In this document: positions 51,282 to 61,983 of the stretch, one piece after another
Layout of the letters: each line of letters begins with the position of its first letter
How positions within the stretch are numbered: the first letter of the stretch is position 1
Source: Pampus argenteus
Lineage: Eukaryota > Chordata > Actinopteri > Scombriformes > Stromateidae
Direction of reading: 5' to 3'
Length of the DNA stretch: 64,000 nt
Assembly: GCA_036937835.1 (NCBI GenBank)
Contig: CM072878.1
Span: 7,414,001 to 7,478,000, forward strand
Notes under the pieces: model-generated
What the model saw: the letters and a program-made list of their open reading frames with translations, nothing else
Databases searched by the model: none
Told to the model about the DNA's origin: nothing
Translations under genes and position numbers: made by a program

Positions 51282-52526
51282 CTAACACATAGTTCCAAAT
51301 AACTGAATAAGAAGAGTGTATTTCAGTCATGAGATCACTGTGTTTTTTACTTCGACTAACTGGACTTATGAGGCTACACCGGGAGAGATGGTGCTGAGGT
51401 GATGTGACCTGCAAGGTATCACCTGCTGGATGAGATCAGTTATTTTCACGGGGACGTGCCAATCAAACTGGTCTGACTGGCCAGATGGACTGCCAATCGA
51501 CAGAGACAAAATCAATCTTCTATTTGTATTCATCACCTCATGGATGATGTTTGCAGAGATATGGCAACACATGCGCCAGGATTTTGTCCAATTAAAGGAA
51601 TAGATTAGAATTCTGGGAACTATTTGCTAAGAGTTGATTGTTGATGATTGATACCGCACCACAAAAATGGTGAGAAACAGCTAGTCTGATTCCAAATGTA
51701 TCAAAATCTGCCTACCAGCACATGTAAAGCTGATTAATTAACAGGCTTTACCTTGTTTCTTTAATTCAATTCCCTGTTCTATGTACAGTTTAATACACAG
51801 GACTATTTATGGCTCAGATTGTCAGTGACTTCCTGAAGTCTCCATTGTTAGGATCCAGCTGCTGTCTTTCATATCATGTAATGTACAGACATGACAGTGC
51901 CATTAGTCGAACTATTCCTTTACGTAACTGAATTAACAGCATACTATCCATGACTTCACCTCCTAACCTATGCTAGACTAGTAAACTTGCAACCACAAGT
52001 GACCTGCCAAAACTATACAGACATTCCTTTATCTTGGTGCTAATACTTACATTTAATTCAGTGTCACAATTGTGCAGTTTTCTGGTTTACTTTTGTCCAT
52101 TTTTGCATAGCTATAATATACGACAATACAGAGTTGGCACAACTCACCTTTCTATAATACAAGTTAATGCTTTAGGTTGGGGCTATTCTTTTAGGTTGTT
52201 TTGGGTTTCAGGTCTTGTATTTGAACTTTAAACTCTATCCTTGAGCACTTTTCTATCAACAAATATAATTTCTTGAAAAGCTTCCAAATGATAGAATTAA
52301 CATGTGGACATGTTATACATGCAGATTATATATATATATATGCAAACTTCCTGTTTTACTTCTATACTTGTTTCTTTGTCTGCACTGTAAAATTTTCCCT
52401 AACCTGTCCTTATTAATTGGTTACTGTTTACACTTTTAGAAAACAGAGCACTTACTCAGGAAGTGAGCATATGTTTGTAAATCAGATGATCTATTTTGTT
52501 AAAATGTATTTCTGAGAAATCACTGT

Positions 52527-52532
52527 ATTAAA
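52527..52532 (+). terminator. Candidate mmd2 poly(A) signal
   Basis: ATTAAA, the commonest variant hexamer, lies 1,246 bases after the mmd2 stop codon at the end of AT-rich, repeat-poor 3' UTR-like sequence. It faces the ap5z1 3' end closely. Confidence 0.4.
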
Positions 52533-52617
52533 GACACAATATATTAAAACTATGATGGATCTGTGTATTTTGTGGATGCCAAATATGCTTCATCATCACA
52601 TCAATCAAATAATCTCA

Positions 52618-52623
52618 TTTATT
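52618..52623 (-). terminator. Candidate ap5z1 poly(A) signal
   Basis: On the minus strand AATAAA lies about 145 bases after the ap5z1 stop codon. It is the first canonical hexamer reached and gives a short 3' UTR. Confidence 0.5.
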
Positions 52624-52767
52624 TACAAATATAGGTGCAAAAATCAAACAAGAACCATTAGGGATTTGAATTTGTTTTTGTCCATTCTATAAGGGAGTGC
52701 CAATGCAAAATCATGATATGTGATCGTGAAAATGATTGTGAAAGAGAGGTGTGTGTGTGTGTGTGTG

Positions 52768-55700
52768 TCACTGTGAGTGTGTGAGGCTGGTGAGGGCTCG
52801 CAGTCGTAGTGGCATGGCCACATTGGTGTCTCGGTGCCACTGGGGTGTGGTGACATGAGGAGGCGGGGTCAGGACACTCTGTGCCACACCAGGGGCCTTA
52901 AGCAACGACCACAATTCCTCTCCTCGCGTTACTATGGCAACAAGGTCCTCTTCATCGGAGCACCAGACAACTGACCCACCTCTGGATACCTTTCGTAGCT
53001 TGGAGAGGAACATAGACACCCTAAAATAGACACAAACGATTACATAAAATCACAGACACATTTATGAATAATGAATAAATAAAATCTTTGATGTGTATGC
53101 CTATCAGTCACCTGGGTATGAGGTCATGTGATCGTGACGCCAGCTTAGCGAGTGCGCTCATTAGAGTGGTGATGACCCGAGGTGCAGGGGAACTCGTTCC
53201 TGGGGGCGGGGCAGATGAAGTGATCTCAAACAGCACAGCCTCCATTGCCTCGAAACAGGAAGTTATGAGCCTCACAGAGCAGCGAGAGTCACATGACACA
53301 GACAGGTACTCTCCCAGCACCCACACCTGAAAGTCAAACAAAGTGGATATATTTTTGGTGTCAGGTTATGGCACATTTTATTGTTTTAGTTTGATACTTT
53401 GCCACATTTCAGTTCCCAGGAAAAGATGCTGAGGTTTAAGAAAAGCTTGCGATGTGAGATGCTGAGGTTTTCTTTCATGATTCAAAATACACAGAAAGGA
53501 AAGTATAATCCTTAAATCAGCAAGATTAATTTCTATATCCTCCTTCAATTCTTCATCTCACGCTTGCAAACACAGAGTCTCATTACCACATGTGTGTAGA
53601 TTTCTTCTTTACTGTAGACGTTGGCCGTGGTTCCAGCGAACTCCAGCAGCTCGTGAGACTGGTCCACCACCAGAGAGGGGTGGAGCTTGCACAACCTCAG
53701 CAGGTGGCAGCTGAACACCCTGCAGCAACACAAAGAGAGGGTGATGGGATCAAGGTGAAACTAAGACAGATGTTCCAGCAGAGTAACACTGTGTTTAGAT
53801 GTACCTGTGTATCTCTTTGATGTAGTTAGGGATGTTGAGGAGGAGGCTGCTTCTCTCCAGCTGCACCAGAATCAAGTGGGCTAAAAGCTTCTCATCAGCT
53901 ACCTAAAACACAGCCACATAGTTTATATAAACTGAAACTAAACATCCAGCCTGGTCAAATAACCTGACATTCGTGAATCACTAATGTTATGTTACACAAA
54001 ATGGACTAGATTAGTCATTTTTATAAATGTACAATAATCACAGGTATAATCAATTTGTAAAGAATGTTTCATCTCTTCACCGTAATGACTTTGTTGAAAA
54101 AAATGTGCAACAGCACAGGGACAGTCTGGGTACACTGAATGACTCTCGGCCAATCAGCAGCCTCAGCTAGCAGCTCATGGAGTGTGCTCAGTCGGTCAAT
54201 TGTGTCACCTATGCAGGGAGACACAAAGTCAAAGATTCCAGAAAACAGACAAAATGTGGAGCGCCATATGGTTGCTAAGCATATCATGTAACTGAAATTA
54301 CAACATTACAACATGTTTCAGAACCATTAATTGTATGTGATTACCCGAGCCTGCTTCCCCTCGCAGCAGGAAGAGGAAAAGCCCTCGGTAAGAAGGGTTA
54401 CGAAATGCATCCAGTGACAGAAGGCTGCGCCCGCCTGGCTCACAGATGGGCAAACTTGCTGACCTGAAACACATGCAGACACACAAACTCAGCAAGATAA
54501 AAAAAAAAAAAGGAAGTAAATCAGTCTGACAGGCAGCTTTGACATTTTTTTGGACAATGATTCTCTAATGTGTTTGTGCACCTCAGCTGCAAGACCAGTG
54601 TGGCAGAGAGACATGGCAGGTCAAGCAGAGTGTGGAGCAGCTCCACTGCAGTTCCAGCTGTGACCAGAGAGGGCAGCAGATCCACAAAGTCATCCACCAC
54701 CGCCGGGCTGTCCCACGCTAAGAGCTGCAAAGACAGAGAAAAAGCATGCAGTCCTGATTAGTCTACAGTGAGTATGTGTAGTGTACGAAACAATCACAAA
54801 CGTCTCTTTTCTCTGGTTTTCACCTTCAGCAGGTTTGGGAAGGAGCGGGTGTACTGTGGCACTCTGAGCTGCAGGCTCTCGAGGTTCACACGGAGGAAGC
54901 GTAGAAGCTCATGTGCCAGGAAGGGGTCGTTGAACAGGTCAGCAGGGAACCGACCGAACACCAGATTCCACACACACTCACAGTCTACTGCTGCTATCTC
55001 ACCTAAAAACAGGTTCAAGTACACATTTAGCCGTTTTAAAATTCACATTTATAAAATGATTTTGACATTAGTGGAAAATGAAAAGAACTGAACTGTGTGA
55101 TCAAATGTATATGCATTTATCCAGATTTGTGCTAATGTACATACAGTATGTGATTTTGAGAAGTAGTAGATTAATCTTAGTTTAAATACAATTTTACTTT
55201 TATTCACAAGTGACACCGTTTTCCATTCTTATAGAGATACAGTATGTTATGGTGAAAACATGTTGTTGTGTATGCGTACCATGGTTGAGGTAGAACTGTG
55301 CTAGAGGAAGAAGGACTCTGGCAAACGAAAGATCTGAGCTGAGCCGACCAAACAGCGCCTTAATGCATGGGAATGCCCGAAAGACCAGCGAGGTGTCCTC
55401 GATACACAGACAATCCAAGATACACACCGCCTCCACCAGACACTAAGAGAGGAAACACAGCAGAACACCAAAAATATAATTTGCATAATAATTTGGAACG
55501 TGGTGTACACAATACACAGTGGTTAAGAGGACACATTGGATTGGATGTTGTTTTAAGGCTTGTGAGTACCAGAAACTAAATCACAAATGTAGTCTCCTAA
55601 ACAACCTGCTGTGTCGTTGTTCTGTATGTTGCAATTGTAAAAATAAATATGATACATGGACTCACTGCTCTCTGCAGTTCTGTATCTGTCCTTTTGTGTG

Positions 55701-58700
55701 CCTCTGGGACAAAGAGAAGAATACACATCACAGTTGTTCACAGTGTACAATACAACGTACAGATACAAAATCATCGACAAATGCTGCATTCACCGCTATA
55801 TTAATAACCTCCCCGCCCTGACACAAACACACACACACACATACTTACTACGATCGCTCTGTTCGATGAGGCGTTGGCAGTACTGGAAAGCTTTTTCTCT
55901 CAGACGCTCCTTTGGAGGCAGCAATCGGCTGGTGGAAGAAGTCGCTGAAACCATAGATACCACAGACCCGTCCACCTCCGACCGGTCATCTGCCACGTGG
56001 GAAGGCAGATTTCGAAACTTGATCATGATTATGGTAATAAATCACACTGAAAAAAAAGAGCTATTTCCTCACTCAAAAGTAATGAAAAAACAAAAGCTAC
56101 TTTACAATGCTCTTTAAAAAACATTTTCAGACTGTAGACTGTAACTTTAATTTAGTCTGTTTACTTAAAAGGTACCCAGTGTTTTTGTCTAATAGCACTA
56201 TTGTGCAATGTTTTTTATGAGTGGGTCCCTGTTTTGTTGCTTGCATGTGTGTGAAGATGCATATACCCACGCACAAGCTTGTGGTGCCTATCAATGGTTT
56301 CACATTATTTCACTGATTTACAGGTGGGCGGTAATGCACCAAGAAATGCCACAATCTGCCAGTAAAGGCAGGGACGAAGTCGTCGGCAAGCTAGTAAAAA
56401 TAGATGTAAACAATGTAGGTTTCAAACTTTTTTTTTTTTTTAAAGAAAAGGTAAAGACATACATTCAACACATTTTTAGGCCTCAAGGATACACACAATG
56501 TGTTTTGGTGAGTACAGTAACACTAAATGCAAACTTTGTTTACAAGAAAACTCCACAGGGCACCATCAAATTAACTAATTATTAATTCATTAAATTCACT
56601 GTTCAGTTTTAGAGCAAAGAATATTTGAAACATTTATATTCATCTTTTAGAAAGACAAAAAAAACCCCTTTATATACAGAACAGAAAAAGATCCAAGCTT
56701 AGAAAAAGCCGTCAATAAAAAAGGAGTCCAATCCAATTAGAGGAATAGTAGACAGAAACAAGAATGAATCATATCATGATGAGATATTTCAGATATTCAA
56801 GTAAAAATATAATTAAATTCTGAATTCATCAGGGGAAGGCAAAAGGCATACACACCAGTGAGAAAGTGTAGTTAAGGAGTCACAGATCAGGATTTCTGTT
56901 GGATGGTTTGTGTGGATTAGGTGTGGATGTGAGTAACGATCATTTCATAAGAACAGATGTATGAGTTTATTTGGCTTCTTAGATGCACGTGCATGCAGGG
57001 AAGGTCCACAAACTCTCATATATATAAATCTTACCATTTGAAAATGAGTGGGAGTGGGACAGGGAGAGACTGAGCTGAAGCCTGTTTGCTGGGGATGATG
57101 AAAACACAGAGCAGGTCATCTGAGACGCATGATATGAATAAATTACAGCCTTTATGGTCGATCATTTGAGGCTGTTCCTTAAAAGATCAAAATTTAGTTC
57201 TTTGAGAGGACACTGTGGTAATAAGGGGCCAAATGAAATCCTGGATTATTTCTTCCCTGTCACAAAATAAAACAAAACAATGATCTGAAATATTAGATAA
57301 TTTAGCTATGTGGCTATGACCAATTACCCCTCGGGGATCAAAATCTTTTAGCATTAGTGTTGGAAGTCATACCAGTGTCTGCAGCAGTGTTGCCATTGGA
57401 TACAGAGTGGTAGGTGAGGAGCCAATGGCGCAGCATGGAAAAGGAGAAGACGTTCATCCACTGGTCCTCAGTGAAGCCTTGGCCCACACACAACACTGTA
57501 AAGAAATCCCCTGACACCGTCCCATCCAGCTCTGCTATAGGCACCGGCTGAATACGTCCCCACAAAGACACAAAAAACAAAGATATACAGTACAATAAAG
57601 TAGTAAAGCTTGATGGCACAGAAACAAATGTAAAATGTTTGTACCTGACGTGACCTGGGCCCTGTGAAGAATCCTCCTGAAGAAGCCCCGCCTCCCTGTG
57701 TGATGCTAGCATAACGCAGCCAATCAACAAGCTTTTTACTCAGGAGGGTCATGTGATCTGTAGTCAAGTCAGGTGTAGAGAAACAACAGTATTAAACTTC
57801 TCCTCATCCTGCACATAACTTTATTTTATGTGCTTAATGGCTGCATGTGTTTGTAGAAATGCTTCATCACGGATCAGCCTATTTTACTTTCTAGTTGACA
57901 AACTGCAATGAAACACCATTGTGATTTCAGATTCGCTGGAAACTTCGCCCAACTGTTTGTTACCTTCAGTGAGACACTCTGGGCTGTGTGTGAGGATGGT
58001 GTTGAGGATTGGCAGCATGTGTGTGAGCGAGTGAGACGGCCCCTCTGATGGTCGGCTCTCCAGACTGCGAAGGAGCTGAGCGCAAAGAGATGACAGATCG
58101 GCCCCGGATCCAGCCTGTTGGGATCAGGAGAGTGCTAGAGGTGATGATTAGTCCTCAGTGTATTTTCACAGCCTCTAAACAATTGTCTTTTAAAAAAACT
58201 CACAAACCATCACACAAAACAAACTGCAGTACTTGTACTTTATATTACTCTTTCATTGTTGAAGGACTTCCATAAATTTCATACCAAGTTATCTCAAGAA
58301 AATAAATCGAACGCAACTGGACTTGGTTATTTGTCTTTAAAGACGTTTCACCTCTCTAGTCCCAGCCCAGTCAAGCTAGCATGAACTGATGAAGCCTCTT
58401 GGATGAGAGGTGAAACGTCTTCAAAGACAAATAACCAAGTCCAGTTGCGTTCGCTTTAATCTCCTTGAGATAACTATGACCTGGATGAATGAGAATATTC
58501 ACAGGCTTCATACCAAGTTGTCAGAATTGAGTGTAGTGGCTGAATGATTGATCAGTTAATTAACAGAAACTTCTTCAATCTTCTCTATGTCTCAAAGTAA
58601 TGGTGAATTAACCTGCGAGAGCAGCAGGGCAGCAGCATGGCTGTTCAGTTGACTGATGTTATCCTGGTTGTAGTTCCGTTCCTGGCCAGAAAGGGGCAGT

Positions 58701-60113
58701 GTCTCTCTGAGCACAGCTGAGCTCAGCACCTGTAGCTGCTCCGAGGGCGACGAGAGGAGTGATGAAAGCCTCTTCTGAAGCTCTGAAGGCAACCTTTGTT
58801 TGATGCCAATACAGGAGACATAAGACTGGGCCAGAGAGGTTTGGCATAATAAACACTGCATATGAACGAGTTTGGAACATAAGCAGAGAGACGTAATCTT
58901 CATAGTTTATGCCATAATATTACTGTGTGCAGCTGTGTATTTGTATGTATGTTGAGAGCTAGTCATAAATCTTCAATTTCCCAGTTTTTGGGATTAATAA
59001 AGTATCTATCTATCTATCTATCTATAATAATTACTACAATAATAATAGTGTAAAAACAGCATACAGTAGAGCTCCAATAATTAGCTGATTACTGTCTAAT
59101 AAATACTATTAGTAATATTAATAATAATACATATAACATATCTACAATTAAATGATTTGACAACTATTTTGATAATTGAGTAATTATTTGCAGTCATTTT
59201 CTAAAATTCTCTGTTTCCAATGGATATCATTTGATTGTTGTGGACAAAACACATTTTTCTGACATTTTATAGACTAAACAACTAATCAGTTAATCGAGAA
59301 AATAATTGACAGATCAGCTGATGATGGAAATAACTATAGATAGTTGCAGCCCTAGCATACAATTCAGAAACTGAGTAGTCAGACGACGTCACCACTGACA
59401 GTAAAAGGTGTTTAGGGGAAAAAAGATAAAGGCAAGAGGAGTTGCGGTGTTTGGGGGAGTGTAGTGTGTGAAGAGCAAGTTGAAAGGAATACGTGGGCGG
59501 TGTGGGTTGAAGCTCTTACGTCCTGGTGTACTTGGTGGCTGAGAGGATGAGGTGCAGCCTCTGCAGAGAGTCGACGGTCTCATGACTGAGCTCCTTCCCC
59601 TGGAGCAGCTTCACTAATCTGTTGTAAAACTTCTGCAGCTCAGGCTCCTGAATCTCCCTGAAAAATGACACACATAACACAGCAATCAATATTGTGCCAC
59701 CTAATATTACCCAATAATAACCAGTTCATTTTTTATATCCCTGCAGTCACTTACTGTAGAAACAAGTAACAAACACATATACGACATATTTCAGGTTCAA
59801 ACTTTTCGTTTCACTCTGCGTGTGTTATAAAATGTGCGCTTTTTGGAGATTTTACAGCACAAACACATCACCGAAGACACAACAGTCGTGATAATAAAAT
59901 AATATCTGTGATAAAGGGCTGTAAAGTAACGATAACATATACAGCAAAGGCTTTGAGAGGCTACCTAGCTTTAGCTTAGTTAGCTTAACTGCTGAAATTA
60001 TATAGCGATATATAATAAAAACGAGCAGAAAAGAGATGGATGTGGAAGTGCTCCCATTCTGCTTTTTCTTACCTTGCTTGTTTAATTAAACTCTCTGAAC
60101 CGTGAGAATACAT
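52768..60113 (-). CDS. ap5z1: AP5Z1, zeta subunit of adaptor complex AP-5 (SPG48)
   Basis: Coding exons, 5' to 3': 60113-60073, 59657-59520, 58793-58613, 58114-57964, 57757-57645, 57547-57373, 55989-55849, 55703-55666, 55442-55280, 55002-54824, 54724-54582, 54463-54345, 54208-54081, 53902-53805, 53719-53587, 53326-53112, 53020-52768. Together 2,409 bases, 802 residues (human about 807), in frame at all junctions. Matching blocks include MYSHGSESLIKQAREIQ, LLSKKLVDWLRYAS, GDFFTVLCVGQGFTEDQW, SRLLPPKERLREKAFQYCQ, KPSLVV-like HPSLVVDQSHELLEF and HRDTNVAMPLRLRAL. The protein is an all-helical, solenoid-like scaffold without enzymatic motifs. It binds spatacsin and spastizin (SPG11/SPG15) and acts in retrieval from late endosomes and lysosomes. 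Exon 8 is only 38 bases; it fits because it restores DTELQRACLVEA. Intron 3 holds a foldback repeat. Confidence 0.95.
58287..58475. mobile_element. Foldback (hairpin) MITE-like element in ap5z1 intron 3
   Basis: The segment begins AGTTATCTCAAG and ends with its complement CTTGAGATAACT. The inner arms also pair: AACGCAACTGGACTTGGTTA and GACGTTTCACCTCTC on the left (to about 58357) recur as reverse complements on the right (from about 58404). About 45 bases form the loop. It has no open frame. I recall the same sequence, with GAAGCCTCTTGGATGAGAGG in the loop, in many fish genomes. Confidence 0.8.
58930..59025 (+). repeat. Retroposon tail with (TCTA)n
   Basis: CCCAGTTTTTGGGATTAATA followed by AAGTATCTATCTATC resembles the 3' ends of short retroposon copies in fish that finish in a TCTA microsatellite. 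The 5' side is not recognisable. Confidence 0.45.
59067..59356. mobile_element. hAT-like non-autonomous element in ap5z1 intron 2
   Basis: The left end TAGAGCTCCAATAATTAG and right end TAGTTGCAGCCCTAG are imperfect inverted repeats of the TAGGGCTGCAAC type. The interior has TAATCAGTTAATCGAGAAAA. It is the clearest of the copies in this window for its right terminus. Confidence 0.7.
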
Positions 60114-60212
60114 TTCGAGGTCAAGTCAGGCATTCCTCTGCTGTTAACCAACATCTGTCTGCACCGGAAGGTAAACAGTGCGGTCGCTAATCTAGTCCTG
60201 ACTGGAATCACA

Positions 60213-60220
60213 TGACGTGA
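60213..60220. promoter_or_regulatory. CRE-like site upstream of ap5z1
   Basis: TGACGTGA, one mismatch from a CRE, lies 100 bases upstream of the ap5z1 start codon in a CpG-richer segment (60.15-60.30 kb) that should be its promoter. No TATA box is seen. Confidence 0.35.
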
Positions 60221-60889
60221 CTCTAGTTCCGCATTCGTCATAAGGACGTTATGGAGCGCCTCGCGCGCCTCACTCAACCAAACCGAAGACGGCTGGTGAT
60301 GACGAAAATCACGACTCCAAATGAATATGTAATATTGTATTTAGCATAGCTATTTCACAACAGTTTAAGGTAAACTTGTGCATGTGGAAAAGCAAAAAAT
60401 AAAAATAAAACATACTACTCAATGCTTATTAAATGTCTGCACATTTGTACATTTAAAGTTCCTGCAGTTTAAATTCTAAGAAACCAAATATCAACAAATA
60501 TGTGTATATGGACTGGTAACATAATTGCATTATTAATAGTGATGCATCAATTCATAGCCAGCAATGGTTTTAATCACTTTTATATGCAATTAGATATTTT
60601 AGTCCTGTGGTTTGGGTTTGGTTCCCCGTCCAAAAGGTCACAAGATAAATCTGATGGTTTGTAAGATGATTGTTATTGAAGGAATGAAGAACAAAGTTCT
60701 GCGGCACAATTTTGCATTCATATTTTGGACTTTTCTCTAATGATTGTTTTTATTGTAACGCTGGATAATTGTTACCTGTTTGGACATAGAGTAGTTGTTT
60801 AAATGCCTGACACGTTTAGAGGGGAAATCATAGACGTCATAGATAATCTGTAACTGTACACAGCTCTTTTGCTAGAGGTCAGCAGTACA

Positions 60890-61150
60890 TTTACTCAAGT
60901 ACTGTACTTTACTGTACTGTAAGTACTGTATCAGAAGGAAATACTCTACTTTTTTTCTCCATTACATTTATTTGCCAGTTAAATTTTACATCAAACAAGA
61001 CATTTCAATATTAATTAACTCGTTCATTTTGTATATCATAAGAGTATCACACAATAAGTGTATAATAGAAGCATCAGAAAAAGGAACTAAAGTATAAGTA
61101 GATACTTTATTACCTGAGTAAATGCACTTAATTACTTTGCTGCTATGAAT
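60890..61150. repeat. Teleost interspersed repeat (ACTCAAGTACTGTACTT type)
   Basis: TTTACTCAAGTACTGTACTT, TCCATTACATTTATTTGCCA and ACCTGAGTAAATGCACTTAA appear in the order found in a very common teleost repeat that I cannot name. It has no coding capacity. Confidence 0.55.
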
Positions 61151-61349
61151 TTTTACCGAGTTCCTACTACAGAGGAGTGGATTAATGTTCAGAGTGAATC
61201 ATATATTAGAAATGTATCTTCTTTCCTGTCCTCTTTCTCTAAAAACTAATGGCCGAATACTAGAATGGAGCAGATCTCTTTTTTGTGTTATACTAGTCTT
61301 GTAATGTACAATGTTACATGACACTGTGATTATTGATGTAGGTGCTGTC

Positions 61350-61532
<183 letters not shown>

Positions 61533-61619
61533 ACAGTGACAGTAGTACTTGATCTCAGTGGCAGAGCACACAGTGATGCTGGTTGCGGAGTTGCTGCGCT
61601 CATCTTGCAGTGAACTTGT

Positions 61620-61653
61620 TATTTCCATCTGAGCTCACACCGCCCGCCTCCGC

Positions 61654-61705
<52 letters not shown>

Positions 61706-61983
61706 GTCTGCATCTCCTTTCTCACTTTCTACGTGTCTCTCTCTCTGTCTGTCTAATTTTATCTCTGGCTGTGAGTCTGGGCCACAGCTCCCATGCGCTC
61801 TTTAGGTTCTTCAGAACTCATCTTTCTTGTGGATAAATGGAGACAACCTGAGCTTCTGGGTTTTCTTTGTTTCTTTATTTAAAACAACAACAACAACAAC
61901 AACAACAAAACAAACGGGCTACCAGACCTATAGGTTTGATCTCTCCTCGACTCCTCCGACCTTTTTTATCCGCCACTTCTCAG
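61620..61983 (+). other. Possible untranslated first exon of a plus-strand gene
   Basis: A GC-moderate segment with pyrimidine-rich tracts ends at a strong donor, CTCAG/GTAAGCA, at 61983/61984. No convincing start codon context is seen, so it would be 5' UTR. No downstream coding exon is visible before the right edge. Evidence is only the donor and composition. Confidence 0.25.
61657..61701 (+). repeat. (CT)n microsatellite
   Basis: About 22 uninterrupted TC units lie inside the possible leader exon. Such pyrimidine runs near transcription starts are common in fish promoters. Confidence 0.9.
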
